Source of the DNA: Brevundimonas bacteroides DSM 4726 | GTDB taxonomy: Bacteria > Pseudomonadota > Alphaproteobacteria > Caulobacterales > Caulobacteraceae | Assembly: GCF_000701445.1 (NCBI RefSeq) | Contig: NZ_JNIX01000009.1 | Location: 310,001 to 374,000, forward strand | Length of the DNA: 64,000 nucleotides | Direction of reading: 5' to 3' | Translations under genes and position numbers: made by a program | Part shown: piece after piece, positions 7,650-16,126 of the stretch | Layout of the letters: every line of letters begins with the position of its first letter | Position numbering within the stretch: the stretch's first letter is position 1 | The notes under the pieces: generated by a model | The model's input: only the letters and a program-made list of their open reading frames with translations | Databases searched by the model: none | What the model was told of the DNA's origin: nothing

Positions 7650-8105
7650 TTAGAAGTCCGACCTCGTGCCGCCGTGATCGGCGCCACAGCGGTCGTGATC
7701 ATGTAGGACCTCGATCACCTTGCAGGCCGAGACGCGCCCACCGGCGCACTCGGCCGTCATCCGGGAGAGTTCGGCCTGAAGGGCCTTCAATCGAGCGATT
7801 TTTCCCGTGACCACCGCGAGGTGGCGGTCGGCGATTGCGTTGGCCTCGCCGCACGGCCGCTCCGGTTCATCGGCTAGGTCCAGCAGCGAGCGGATCGAGT
7901 CCAGGTCGAAGCCCAGGTCACGGGCGTGGCGGACAAACGACAGCCGGCGCAGTGCCGCGTCGTCGTACACGCGGCGATCGCTCGCGGTCCGCTCCGGGGC
8001 GGGCATGATCCCGATCTGCTCGTAGAAGCGGATGGTGGGGACCTTCACGCCCGTGAGCGCGGCTAATCTCCCGATGCTTCGCGTGGACAGGGAGGTGGAG
8101 GCCAT
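7650..8105 (-). CDS. cadR: MerR-family regulator, CadR/PbrR-like (Cd/Pb/Zn)
   Basis: 151 residues from the ATG at 8105; longer upstream frames lack a ribosome site. The N-terminal MerR DNA-binding domain reads IGRLAALTGVKVPTIRFYEQIGIMPAPERT. A dimerisation helix follows, then the metal loop. Cys85, Cys120 and Cys128 correspond to the three-cysteine set of PbrR/CadR. A tail with H135, H137, C140 and H144 resembles the extra His site described for CadR. It is divergent from the CDF gene, with a 19-bp-spacer promoter between them, so it is expected to switch on export of divalent soft metals. It lies inside the transposon, making the cargo self-regulated. Which metal it senses is inferred. Confidence 0.82.
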   Translation of the reverse strand: MASTSLSTRSIGRLAALTGVKVPTIRFYEQIGIMPAPERTASDRRVYDDAALRRLSFVRHARDLGFDLDSIRSLLDLADEPERPCGEANAIADRHLAVVTGKIARLKALQAELSRMTAECAGGRVSACKVIEVLHDHDRCGADHGGTRSDF

Positions 8106-8122
8106 CTCGTGAAAATAGGCGC

Positions 8123-8153
8123 TTGATCCTCTAGTGGCTAGAGGATGCAGAAG
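8123..8153 (+). promoter_or_regulatory. CadR/PbrR-type promoter with 19-bp spacer
   Basis: -35 TTGATC (8123-8128), 19-base spacer, -10 CAGAAG (8148-8153). The spacer holds the near-perfect dyad ATCCTCTAG-TGG-CTAGAGGAT, close in layout to the known pbr/cad operator. It drives the CDF and czc genes rightward. Confidence 0.82.
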
Positions 8154-8178
8154 GGTCTCTCCCACTTGGAGGTCGCCC

Positions 8179-8823
8179 GTGAGCCAGCCGATCCTGAATG
8201 AGCCTTCCGCCGGCTGCGGATGCGGCGCCGCCGTCAAGTTTGACGGCGCCACGCCCGCCTATCGCCGCATCCTTTGGTCGGTGATCGCCATCAACGCCCT
8301 CGCGTTCGTGGCGTTGGCCGGGGGCGCCTGGCTGCAAGGTTCGGCGGCGCTGGGGGCGAACGCTCTGGATTTCTTGGCCGACAGCGCGACCTACGCGATC
8401 AGCCTATGGGCTATCGGTCGCTCGACGCGGATCAGGGCGGGCGCGGCCCTGCTGAAGGGCGCGAGCCTCGGGCTGCTCGCCGCCTTCATCCTGGGCTTCG
8501 CGATCTGGCGCGCCGTGTCGGGGGCGCCGCCGGAGGGGGCCGTCATCTCAGGGCTGGGACTGCTCGGCTTCGTCGCCAACGGCATCGCCGCCCTGCTGCT
8601 GGTTCGCCACCGTGACGGCGACGCCAATGTCCGGTCCGTCTGGCTCTGCACCCGCAACGATCTCATCGAGAGCCTGGTCGTCGCGGCGGCAGGCGGTTTG
8701 GTGTGGATCACCGCTTCGCGCTGGCCCGACCTGATCGCGGGCGTTATCCTGGCCTTGGTCTTCCTTCAGTCGGCCTGGGCGATCGTTCGCCAGTCGCGCG
8801 ACGAGTTGAGGCAGGGTTCATGA
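8179..8823 (+). CDS. Cation diffusion facilitator-type transporter (short form)
   Basis: 214 residues. GTG start at 8179 with GGAGG eight bases upstream. Six hydrophobic segments of the CDF transmembrane domain are visible. The metal-site helices read ALGANALDFLADSATYAISL (TM2) and CTRNDLIESLVVAAAGG (TM5). No C-terminal cytoplasmic metal-binding domain follows TM6, so this is a trimmed member. The N-terminal GCGCG Cys pair could capture metal. It is the first gene behind the CadR-type promoter and presumably exports Zn/Cd/Co from the cytoplasm, feeding the Czc pump. It pairs with a second short CDF protein at the end of the operon (14982-15566). Confidence 0.83.
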   Translation: MSQPILNEPSAGCGCGAAVKFDGATPAYRRILWSVIAINALAFVALAGGAWLQGSAALGANALDFLADSATYAISLWAIGRSTRIRAGAALLKGASLGLLAAFILGFAIWRAVSGAPPEGAVISGLGLLGFVANGIAALLLVRHRDGDANVRSVWLCTRNDLIESLVVAAAGGLVWITASRWPDLIAGVILALVFLQSAWAIVRQSRDELRQGS

Positions 8824-8915
8824 TTGGCTGGTTCGGCAAAGCTGGGGCGCGACGCAGCGCTCGTGCGAGAAGGACGTGTTCTTCAACGCGCCTCATGCTA
8901 TGGGGCCGCGTGGAC

Positions 8916-9257
8916 ATGATGCGGCTCAAACGAGGATGGATGGCGGCGGTGCTCGCGGCGTTCATGTCGCTGTTCGTGCTTTCGTCCGCCGTGGACGCCG
9001 CGACCTGCGCGTTGGAGCCGGCGCACTCGACCTCCGCCGAAGCCTCATCCGGCTCGCTGGACACGGAATCCGGCGACCTTGGTGAAGACCATGCGATCTG
9101 TTCGCATGGTCACTGTCACCACGGTGGCGCGCCCTTGCCGCTGGCCCCGGAGCCGGCGGCAGCGACCCCCGACTCGACCACGACGCCGCTCCTACCGGCG
9201 TCCGAGCCCCTGGATTCACGCACCCCCAGCGGTCCCAAGCGCCCTCCCAGAGCCTGA
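8916..9257 (+). CDS. Small His/Cys-rich secreted protein (CzcI-like position)
   Basis: About 113 residues from the ATG at 8916; the frame is open further up and earlier ATGs at 8820 and 8895 are possible. The N-terminus MMRLKRGWMAAVLAAFMSLFVLSS is a signal peptide ending near VDAA. The mature part carries HAICSHGHCHHGG, a dense metal ligand cluster, then a Pro/Thr-rich tail. In Gram-negative czc operons a small secreted His-rich protein (CzcI and relatives) commonly precedes czcC; this one has that position but I cannot claim homology. It is probably a periplasmic metal binder. A protein of similar type heads the second czc remnant (23277-23681). Confidence 0.6.
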   Translation: MMRLKRGWMAAVLAAFMSLFVLSSAVDAATCALEPAHSTSAEASSGSLDTESGDLGEDHAICSHGHCHHGGAPLPLAPEPAAATPDSTTTPLLPASEPLDSRTPSGPKRPPRA

Positions 9258-9314
9258 CGATGCCCTGCGCCTGATGGCGCTCGTCAATCGTTTGGAACCT
9301 CTGGGACATGGAAC

Positions 9315-10568
9315 ATGCCACCCCTGAAATTCTGCCGCTCGCGTCTCGCGATCGGCTGCGCCGTGGTCGCCATGGCGACCGTCGCGATCGGCCCTGCCTG
9401 GGCCGACCCCGTGCCGTCATACGAAGAACTGCTCGAACGCATCGGCCTGACGCCCGGAGCGCTGGAAGCCGACGCCCTGGTCGATGCGGCCGAAGCGCGC
9501 GTCCGTCAGGCGGGCGTCCGGCCGAACCCCGAACTGAGCCTTGAAGCCGAGAACGCCTTCGGCAGTGGACCCTTCTCCGGCTACGACAACGCCGAGACCA
9601 CCCTGTCGGTCAGCCAAGACCTGGAACTCTGGGGCCGGCGAAGCGCCAGGGTGGGCGTCGCCCAGGCGGAGGGTAGAACGTCGCTGCTGCGGCGCGACCT
9701 CGCCACGCTGGACGCGGCAGGCAGACTGGCGCTCGCCTATGCCGAAGCCGAGGCGGCCGAGCGGCGACTTCAGTTGGCGCAGGAAGCGCTCGACCTGACG
9801 ATCGCCGACGCGCGGGCGCTGATGATCCTGGTCGAGGAGGGCCGCGAGCCGCTGTTTCGTGGCATCCAGGCCCAGAGCCAAGCGGCGGCGGCGAGAGCCG
9901 CGCTCGACGAGGCCCAAGCCGAACGCGACGCCGCCTTCGCGAGACTGACCGCCGTGGCGATGCTGCCGAACCCGGTGACCTCCATTGGTGCCAGCCTGCT
10001 GGATCGGGAGCCGCCCGCGCTCGTTCCGACCTCCTCGACGTCGCCCGAAGTGCGGGTGGCCGAGGCCGAACGCGCCGCCGCCGAGAGCCGGATCGAAGTG
10101 GAGCGGGTCCGCGCGAGGCCCGACGTCCGCGTCTCGGTCGGCGTGCGTCGTTACGAGGCCGAAGACGCGACAGCCCTGACGTTCGGGGTCAGCATGCCGC
10201 TGCCGCTGTTTGACCGGAACCGAGGCAACTACGACGCCGCCCAGGCCGAGTTTCGGGCCGCCGACGCGCGCGTTATGGCTGCGACACAGACCGCGCAGGC
10301 CGATCTCGCCGGGGCTGAGGCTCGATTGCGATCCGCCAACAGCCGTGTCTGGGCGACCGACGGCGGCGTGACGGCAGCAGAGGAGGCGTATCGCCTCTCC
10401 CGGATCGGCTTTGAGGCCGGACGCATCTCGCAACTCGAACTCAGTTCATCCCGAGCCGCGCTGATCGCGGCCCGCAACGCCGCCGTTGACGCCCGCCTCG
10501 CGCGGGTCCGGGCGGAAGTCGATCTCGCGCGCCTGCAAGGCCGTTTCCCGTTTGGATCATCGAAATGA
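9315..10568 (+). CDS. czcC: CzcC-type outer membrane factor of a metal RND pump
   Basis: 417 residues with a signal peptide (CAVVAMATVAIGPAWAD) and the TolC/CzcC fold: two long coiled-coil halves rich in Ala, Arg and Glu. Examples are ADALVDAAEARVRQAGVRPNPELSLEAEN early on and AFGSGPFSGYDNAETTLSVSQDLELWGRR, which is CzcC-like and typical of metal pumps. Its stop overlaps the start of czcB (ATGA, 10565-10568), so translation is probably coupled. It forms the exit duct of the CzcCBA complex. Within the transposon it lies downstream of the CadR-type promoter. The same family occurs again at 21908-23230 in a decayed copy. Confidence 0.9.
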   Translation: MPPLKFCRSRLAIGCAVVAMATVAIGPAWADPVPSYEELLERIGLTPGALEADALVDAAEARVRQAGVRPNPELSLEAENAFGSGPFSGYDNAETTLSVSQDLELWGRRSARVGVAQAEGRTSLLRRDLATLDAAGRLALAYAEAEAAERRLQLAQEALDLTIADARALMILVEEGREPLFRGIQAQSQAAAARAALDEAQAERDAAFARLTAVAMLPNPVTSIGASLLDREPPALVPTSSTSPEVRVAEAERAAAESRIEVERVRARPDVRVSVGVRRYEAEDATALTFGVSMPLPLFDRNRGNYDAAQAEFRAADARVMAATQTAQADLAGAEARLRSANSRVWATDGGVTAAEEAYRLSRIGFEAGRISQLELSSSRAALIAARNAAVDARLARVRAEVDLARLQGRFPFGSSK

Positions 10569-11752
10569 AACGCACCCCCAACATCAACAAGACCTGGCTC
10601 ATGGCCGGGGTCGCCGCCGTCGTCGTGATTGGCGGTGCGGGCCTCTACGCCATGTCACGCTCGCCGGCCGAAGCACCGGCCGCGTCAGCCGAAGGAGAAC
10701 ATGTCGAAGGTGAAGAAGGTCATGCCGAGGAAGGCGCGGCCGAGGAAGGCGTCGTCCTCCTGACCGAGGCGCAGATCGCCGCCGCGAACATCTCGGTCGT
10801 CGCGGTCACGGGCGGCGGCGGAAGCGAGACCCGTCTTTCCGGGCGCGTCGAGCCGATGGTGGACGCGCGCGCGGCCGTCGCCGCAAGCGTAGGCGGGCGC
10901 GTCGAAAGAGTTCTGGTAGCACCTGGGCAGTCGGTTCGCGCGGGTCAGCCCCTGGCGGTGCTGGTCAGCGGCGATGCCGCTGCCCTGCGCGCCGAGGCGG
11001 ACGCCGCGAACGCGTCGGCGGATGCTGCTCGCCGCGCTTATGAGCGTGACCGTAACTTGGAAGAAGCCGGCGTCGTTGCGCGTCAGGAAGTCGAGACATC
11101 GCGGGCTCAGTCGCTGAGTTCGGACGCCGCCGCACGCGCGGCGCGAGCGCGGGTCTCGGCCGCCGGCTCTCCCAATGCCTCGGGTCGACTCAGCGTCGTC
11201 AGCCCCATCAGCGGGGTTGTAACCAGCGTTCAAGTCGGGCCGGGCGGCTTCGCCGCCCAGGGCGGGGTGATCGCCGAGGTCACCAACCCGGCGCGGGTCG
11301 AGATCATCTTCGCGGCGCCTCCCGCGCTCGCGGCCCAGGTTCGCGCGGGTTCGACCGTGCGCGTGCAGGCACCGGCGGGCGAGTTCGACGCCGTCGTCAC
11401 TGGCGTCGCCGCCGATGCAAGCGAAGAAAGCGGTGCAACGATCATACGCGCCCGGCCGACCGGAGGGGGATTGCCGCCCGCAGGATCGGCCGTCTCCGGC
11501 GTTGTGGTCACGGACCAGTCCGCCGGCGGCCTCACGGTCCCGTCCGACGCCGTCCAAACCGTAGAGGGTTCGAACGTGGTGTTTGTGCGCACCGCGACGG
11601 GTTTTCGCGCCGCCCCCGTCCTGGTCGGCCGGCAAGCCGGCGATCGAACCGAAATCCTGAGCGGCCTGACCGGGACCGAGCGCATCGCCGGAACCAACGC
11701 CTTCCTCCTGAAAGCCGAACTCGCCAAGGGCGAGGCCGAGCACGGCCACTAG
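10565..11752 (+). CDS. czcB: CzcB-type periplasmic adaptor (membrane fusion protein)
   Basis: 395 residues. One N-terminal membrane anchor (WLMAGVAAVVVIGGAGLYAMS), then a His/Glu-rich stretch (EGEHVEGEEGHAEEG, about residues 43-57) resembling the metal-chaperone segments of CzcB/CusB. The biotinyl-lipoyl half (GGRVERVLVAPGQSVRAGQPLAVL), alpha-hairpin and beta-barrel (VVSPISGVVTSVQVGPGGFAAQGGV) follow in normal order. The protein ends KGEAEHGH, another His cluster. It bridges CzcA in the inner membrane to CzcC. It overlaps czcC by four bases and is followed by czcA after 11 bases with a GGGAG ribosome site. Confidence 0.9.
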   Translation: MKRTPNINKTWLMAGVAAVVVIGGAGLYAMSRSPAEAPAASAEGEHVEGEEGHAEEGAAEEGVVLLTEAQIAAANISVVAVTGGGGSETRLSGRVEPMVDARAAVAASVGGRVERVLVAPGQSVRAGQPLAVLVSGDAAALRAEADAANASADAARRAYERDRNLEEAGVVARQEVETSRAQSLSSDAAARAARARVSAAGSPNASGRLSVVSPISGVVTSVQVGPGGFAAQGGVIAEVTNPARVEIIFAAPPALAAQVRAGSTVRVQAPAGEFDAVVTGVAADASEESGATIIRARPTGGGLPPAGSAVSGVVVTDQSAGGLTVPSDAVQTVEGSNVVFVRTATGFRAAPVLVGRQAGDRTEILSGLTGTERIAGTNAFLLKAELAKGEAEHGH

Positions 11753-11763
11753 GGAGCGACAGC

Positions 11764-14700
11764 ATGTTCAGCGCAATCATCGCGGCATCCGTCCGCTTCC
11801 GTTGGTTCGTCATCCTAGCCGTCAGCCTCGTGGCGGCCCTGGGTCTGTTCGAACTGACCAAGCTGCCCATCGACGCCGTTCCCGACATCACCAACAGACA
11901 GGTTCAGATCACCACGGTCGCCCCCGCCCTGGCGCCCGAGCAGATCGAGCGGCAGGTCACCTATCCGCTGGAAACTGCCCTCGCGGGCATCCCCGGCCTG
12001 ACCAGCACGCGGTCACTGTCACGCAACGGCTTCAGTCAGATCACCGCGATCTTCACGGACCAGACCGACATCTATTTCGCGCGTCAGCAGGTCGCCGAAC
12101 GGCTCGCCGCCGCGTCGGAGGGCCTTCCTGAAGGCGTGGAGCCGGGGCTGTCGCCGATCACCACCGGCCTCGGCGAAGTGCTGATGTGGACGGTCGATTA
12201 CGTCCCCTTCAACACCGAGAACCTTTCCAGACCCGGCCAGCCCGGCTGGCAGGCCGGCGGCGTCTACCTGACACCGGAGGGTGAGCGACTGACGACGCCA
12301 GAGCAGCGCGCGACCTATCTGCGGACGGTCCAGGACTGGATCATCGCGCCGCAGATGCGCACGACCGCTGGCCTAGCTGGCGTCGATACCGTTGGTGGCT
12401 ACGTCAAGGAGTATGCCGTCAGGCCCGACGCCGCGCGGTTGTCCGCTTATGGTCTGGGCCTCGGCGACCTGGTCCAGGCGGTCGAACGCGCCAATACGCA
12501 GGCCGGCGCCGGCTACATCCAGCGCGCGGGCGAGGCCCTGGTCGTCCGCACCGACGCTCTGGCGCTGACCATCGACGATCTGGCCCAAGCCCCCGTGGTC
12601 AATCGCGGCGGCCTGGTCGTCCGGGTCGCCGACGTCGCCACAGTCGAGATCGGTCAGGCCCCACGCCTGGGCGGCGCCAGCCGTGACGGGCATGAGGCGG
12701 TGCTCGGCACAGCCCTGATGATCGCCGGCGGCAACAGCCGCACGGTGGCCCAGGCGGCGGCCGAGCGGCTGGCGGTGGTGGACGACAGCCTGCCTCCTGG
12801 CATCGTCGCCCTGCCGGTTCTGAACCGCAGCGAGCTGGTCAACTCGACCATCTCGACCGTCGCTCGGAACCTGACCGAGGGTGCGCTGCTGGTCATCGTC
12901 GTTCTGTTCCTGCTGCTGGGCAACATCCGCGCCGCCACCATCACGGCCCTGATGATCCCGCTGTCCTTCCTGTTCGCCGTCATCGGCATGAACAGGTTCG
13001 GCATCAGCGGAAATCTGATGAGCCTGGGTGCGCTGGACTTCGGTCTGATGGTCGATGGCGCGGTCGTGGTGATCGAGAATACCCTGCTGATGCTGACCCA
13101 ACGACGGGCTCAACTGGGGCGGATGCTGACCCGACATGAGCGCCTGGACGTGGCGGTTCAGTCCGCGCGCCAGATGGTGAAGCCGGCCGCCTTCGGCCAG
13201 TTGATCATCCTCTTGGTCTTCGCACCGCTGCTGCTGCTCGAAGGGGTCGAGGGCAAGACGTTCCAGCCGATGGGCGCGACCGTCATGCTTGCCCTCGTCG
13301 GAGCCTTCATCTTCTCCTTCACCTTCGTGCCTGCCATGACCGCCCTGCTTGTGCGCGATCCCAAGTCCGTTCACGTCGGCGCCGACGGTCAGGTCGCGGA
13401 GCACGAGACCTGGCTTCTCCGCTTCGCCCGGCGCTTCCTTCAGCCGGCGATCCAGGTGGCGGTGTCACGGCCGAAGATCGTGCTGATCTCCGCTGTCGCG
13501 GCCCTCGCGGTCGGGCTCGCATCCTTCATGGCGCTGGGACGGGAGTTCATCCCGACCCTGGACGAAGGCGACATCGCCATGCAGGCGTTGCGCGTCCCAT
13601 CCGCCTCCTTGGAGCAATCCCTGACGATGCAGATGGCGTTGGAGCGCGCCATCAAGGCCCAGCCGGAGGTGGAGACCATGTTCTCGCGCACCGGCACGGC
13701 CGAGGCCGCCGTCGACCCCATGCCGCCCAACATCTCCGACAGCGTCATCGTGCTCAAGGACCGCAAGGATTGGCCCGATCCGGACCTGGAGAAGGAAGAA
13801 CTGATCGAACGGATCGAAGGCGTGGCCGCCCAGCAGATCGGCAACAATTTCGAATTCAGCCAGCCGATCGAATTGCGGTTCAACGAACTGATCTCCGGCG
13901 TGCGCACAGACCTCGCGGTCATGGTCTATGGCGACGACTTCGACACCCTCCAGCGGGTCGCGGATCAGGTCGCGACCGCGCTTCGGGAGACGACCGGATC
14001 GGCCGACGTTCGGGTCGAGCAGGCGTCCGGCCTGCCCACCCTGACCGTCAGCGTAGATCGAACCGCCGCCGCCAGCTACGGCCTGTCGGCCGCAGACGTC
14101 AGCGAAGCGGTCTCGGCCGGCATCGGCGGCGCCGAGGCCGGACGCATCTTCGAGGGCGACCGGCGGTTCGACGTCGTCGTCCGCCTGCCCGACGACGCCC
14201 GCAACGACCCGGCGGCCTTGGCGGCGCTTCCCATCGTGTCCGACACCGGCGTGATCGTGCCCTTGTCTTCGGTCGCGCGGATTCAGACGGCGGAGGGGCC
14301 GAACCAGATCAGCCGCGAGAACGGCAGCCGCCGTATGGTGGTCCAGGCCAATGTGCGCGGGCGTGACCTGGGCGGCTTCGTCACCGAGGCCCAAAGCCAA
14401 GTCGCAGAGATCGCCCTGCCGGCCGGGGTCTATCTCGATTGGGGTGGGCAGTTCGAGAACCTGAAGCGAGCCGAGCAACGCTTCGGCCTCGTCATTCCGA
14501 TCGTGTTCGTCCTGATCGGGGTGCTGCTGTTCCTGGCGTTGGGATCGTTCGCGGAGGCCGGTCTGGTCTTCGCCTGCGTCCCTCTGGCTTTGGTGGGCGG
14601 AGCCCTGGCGCTGCTGCTGCGCGGGATGCCGTTTTCGGTCTCTGCGGCGGTCGGCTTCATCGCTGTGTCGGGCGTGGCGACCTTGAACGGCCTTGTCCTG

Positions 14701-14985
14701 ATGCAAGCCATTCGAGAGCGGCTGACGGCCGGGCTGACGCCCAACCAAGCCGCCATCGAAGGCGCGTCCAGCCGCCTGCGAGCCGTTCTGACGACGGCGC
14801 TCGTCGCCATCGTCGGCTTCATCCCGATGGCGCTGGCCCACGGCGCCGGCGCCGAGGTGCAGAAGCCGTTGGCGACGGTGGTGATCGGCGGTCTGCTGAC
14901 CGCGACCATCCTGACCCTGCTCGTCCTGCCGACCTTCGCGGCCAGGGCGGTCAAACACCGGACGTCGGAAGGAATGGACGATTGA
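11764..14985 (+). CDS. czcA: CzcA-type heavy-metal RND efflux permease
   Basis: 1,073 residues, the usual length for HME-RND pumps. It is a proton-driven inner-membrane trimer that expels divalent cations through CzcB and CzcC. Twelve membrane helices and two large periplasmic loops are in the expected places. TM4 carries SLGALDFGLMVDGAVVVIEN, with the Asp/Asp/Glu pattern of the Zn/Co/Cd branch rather than the Cu/Ag branch. REFIPTLDEGDIAMQALRVPS begins the second half, and VGFIAVSGVATLNGLVLM lies in the C-terminal helices. The substrate class (Zn/Cd/Co) fits the CadR-like regulator. The gene is intact, and its stop overlaps the TTG start of the next CDF gene. Confidence 0.93.
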   Translation: MFSAIIAASVRFRWFVILAVSLVAALGLFELTKLPIDAVPDITNRQVQITTVAPALAPEQIERQVTYPLETALAGIPGLTSTRSLSRNGFSQITAIFTDQTDIYFARQQVAERLAAASEGLPEGVEPGLSPITTGLGEVLMWTVDYVPFNTENLSRPGQPGWQAGGVYLTPEGERLTTPEQRATYLRTVQDWIIAPQMRTTAGLAGVDTVGGYVKEYAVRPDAARLSAYGLGLGDLVQAVERANTQAGAGYIQRAGEALVVRTDALALTIDDLAQAPVVNRGGLVVRVADVATVEIGQAPRLGGASRDGHEAVLGTALMIAGGNSRTVAQAAAERLAVVDDSLPPGIVALPVLNRSELVNSTISTVARNLTEGALLVIVVLFLLLGNIRAATITALMIPLSFLFAVIGMNRFGISGNLMSLGALDFGLMVDGAVVVIENTLLMLTQRRAQLGRMLTRHERLDVAVQSARQMVKPAAFGQLIILLVFAPLLLLEGVEGKTFQPMGATVMLALVGAFIFSFTFVPAMTALLVRDPKSVHVGADGQVAEHETWLLRFARRFLQPAIQVAVSRPKIVLISAVAALAVGLASFMALGREFIPTLDEGDIAMQALRVPSASLEQSLTMQMALERAIKAQPEVETMFSRTGTAEAAVDPMPPNISDSVIVLKDRKDWPDPDLEKEELIERIEGVAAQQIGNNFEFSQPIELRFNELISGVRTDLAVMVYGDDFDTLQRVADQVATALRETTGSADVRVEQASGLPTLTVSVDRTAAASYGLSAADVSEAVSAGIGGAEAGRIFEGDRRFDVVVRLPDDARNDPAALAALPIVSDTGVIVPLSSVARIQTAEGPNQISRENGSRRMVVQANVRGRDLGGFVTEAQSQVAEIALPAGVYLDWGGQFENLKRAEQRFGLVIPIVFVLIGVLLFLALGSFAEAGLVFACVPLALVGGALALLLRGMPFSVSAAVGFIAVSGVATLNGLVLMQAIRERLTAGLTPNQAAIEGASSRLRAVLTTALVAIVGFIPMALAHGAGAEVQKPLATVVIGGLLTATILTLLVLPTFAARAVKHRTSEGMDD

Positions 14986-15566
14986 ACGCCCTGAATGCTC
15001 AAGACCAGCGGCAGCGCCGGACGCTGCTGCTGGTCCTCGTCCTGAACTTCGGGCTGTTCCTGGCGCTGGGGGTGGCGGGCTGGCTGGCCGACTCCAGCGC
15101 CTTGCTGGCGAACGCGGCCGACAACGCTTCGGACAGCGCGGTCTATCTGATCAGCTTCCTGGCCGTGGGCCGCGCCCCGCGATGGAAAAAGACGGCCGCC
15201 ACGATGTCCGGGGTTCTCCTGCTGCTGTTCGCGATCGGGGTTCTGGCGGACGTTGGCCGTCGATGGCTGATGGGGACGGAGCCCATCGGGCCGACCATGA
15301 TGGTCATGGCCCTCGCTGCGGCCCTCGTGAACCTCTGGTGCCTGAAGCTGCTGCAAAAGGTGGACAGCGACGACGTCAACATGCGCGCCGCCGAAACCTT
15401 CAGCTTCAACGACTTCGTGTCCAACGGCGGCATCCTGGTCGCCGGCGGCTTGGTCCTCTGGCTCGGTCAGGCTTGGCCGGACCTGATCGTCGGCGCCTTG
15501 GTTGCGATCGTGGCGGCCAAGGGAGCGTTTGAGATATTGAGCGACGTCAGAGATCAGCCTTCCTGA
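14982..15566 (+). CDS. Second short CDF-type cation transporter
   Basis: 194 residues from a TTG start (14982) that overlaps the czcA stop; GGAAGGA lies about eight bases upstream. No ATG or GTG fits better. It has a CDF membrane domain with LLANAADNASDSAVYLISF (TM2, Asp metal ligands) and ETFSFNDFVSNGGILVAGG (TM5), ending without the cytoplasmic domain, like the gene at 8179. The N-terminal six-helix unit is therefore present twice in this cassette in different sequence versions. Translational coupling to czcA suggests a fixed stoichiometric role, perhaps delivering cytoplasmic metal to the periplasm for CzcCBA. A hairpin terminator follows directly. Confidence 0.8.
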   Translation: MNALNAQDQRQRRTLLLVLVLNFGLFLALGVAGWLADSSALLANAADNASDSAVYLISFLAVGRAPRWKKTAATMSGVLLLLFAIGVLADVGRRWLMGTEPIGPTMMVMALAAALVNLWCLKLLQKVDSDDVNMRAAETFSFNDFVSNGGILVAGGLVLWLGQAWPDLIVGALVAIVAAKGAFEILSDVRDQPS

Positions 15567-15573
15567 AAAGCAA

Positions 15574-15599
15574 AACGCCGGGCCTTCGAGCCCGGCGTT
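15574..15599. terminator. Rho-independent terminator, probably bidirectional
   Basis: Perfect 10-bp stem AACGCCGGGC (15574-15583) with GCCCGGCGTT (15590-15599) and loop CTTCGA. It is preceded by AAAAGCAAAA and followed by CTT. It lies between convergent genes (CDF on + and the 68-residue protein on -). Confidence 0.85.
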
Positions 15600-15604
15600 C
15601 TTCA

Positions 15605-15811
15605 TTAGCGCCCGCGAGCCAACGCCCGCGCCATCTCTCGGAGTTCTTCCCGCGTAGGCCGGGGGTGCTCCGCTTTCACCTCGGCCATCAAGGCTTCTTC
15701 TTCGGCCGTGATAGGCGTTTCGTCGTCTTCAGTTTCGCCCGAAAACCGGCGAGCGGCCCGCACCATGCGGGCCGCTCGCTCGTCATCGCGCGTCCTGTCT
15801 CTTCGGGTCAT
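15605..15811 (-). CDS. Small hypothetical protein with HPRP motif (module copy 1)
   Basis: 68 residues from the ATG at 15811 with GAGG five bases upstream (GTG at 15817 is an alternative). It is a very charged, soluble protein: MTRRDRTRDDERAARMVR, then an acidic middle, then HPRPTREELREMARALARGR at the C-terminus. The end motif recurs as HPRPSPEKIKAIARRLAQ in the 67-residue protein at 20876-21079. In both places it lies downstream of a MRY-type small protein on the same strand. I recognise no named family. Its position inside the right end of the transposon, before the terminator, shows it is carried as cargo or accessory function. Confidence 0.6.
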   Translation of the reverse strand: MTRRDRTRDDERAARMVRAARRFSGETEDDETPITAEEEALMAEVKAEHPRPTREELREMARALARGR

Positions 15812-15855
15812 CCGCACCTCGTCTCGGTCAGCATAGCACGCATCGTCGGCTTAGG

Positions 15856-16044
15856 TCAGGCCGCCGGAGAGTAGGCGAGACGGCGCAGCAGAGAGCAAAC
15901 GGCACCCTCCTTGGTCGGCGACTGCACGCAGACGCGCCCATCGACTCGACCGATGTAGCGGACTACGCCTCCGATGAATTCTTGAGCGACGGTGAGCGTC
16001 TGGTTTCCCCGACGCAGTTCCATGGTTTCGATGTTGTAGCGCAT
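15856..16044 (-). CDS. Small hypothetical protein, MRY type (module copy 1)
   Basis: 62 residues from the ATG at 16044, which has GAGGAG seven bases upstream; longer starts up to 16098 cross toward the terminal repeat and lack such a site. The product has an all-beta-looking first half (MELRRGNQTLTVAQEFIGG), then YIGRVDGRVCVQSPTKEGAV and SLLRRL. The second half aligns with FVGAIDGRECVCSPTFEGAVQALLRR of the protein at 21391-21573, so the two are homologues. It is followed 44 bases later by the HPRP-motif gene. The function is unknown; a short nucleic-acid-binding or antitoxin-like role is only a guess. It is the last gene before the right transposon end. Confidence 0.65.
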   Translation of the reverse strand: MRYNIETMELRRGNQTLTVAQEFIGGVVRYIGRVDGRVCVQSPTKEGAVCSLLRRLAYSPAA

Positions 16045-16107
16045 GGCGATCTCCTCTGTTCGCCACGCACCGCTCCGGCCGCTGATCACCGTTATCAATC
16101 TAGAAAA

Positions 16108-16126
16108 TCAAACTGCGTCACCACCT
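16108..16126 (-). repeat. Right terminal inverted repeat of the transposon
   Basis: TCAAACTGCGTCACCACCT on the + strand, the exact reverse complement of the left end 5625-5643. merR coding sequence resumes at the very next base. Confidence 0.85.

Larger units (their letters stand above)
5625..16126. mobile_element. 10.5-kb IS1-type transposon carrying a czc metal-efflux cassette
   Basis: Bounded by perfect 19-bp inverted repeats (5625-5643 and 16108-16126). It holds an IS1-family-like transposase at the left end, then arsR-type and cadR-like regulators, a CDF transporter, a His-rich secreted protein, czcC-czcB-czcA, a second CDF transporter, a terminator and two tiny leftward genes. Both flanks are halves of one merR gene, which independently fixes the boundaries. 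I found no second copy of the terminal repeat near 6.9-7.2 kb, so the transposase does not form a separate small IS; the whole unit looks like one transposon with passengers. There is no perfect target duplication. The flanks GTTCGG (left) and GATCGG (right) could be an imperfect 6-bp one. The transposon reading is inference from termini, transposase and gene interruption. Confidence 0.75.

Noticed and set aside
13465..14958. Long minus-strand frame opposite czcA
   Set aside because: Arg/Gln/Gly/Asp-rich shadow typical of high-GC coding DNA; the opposite strand encodes an intact RND pump.
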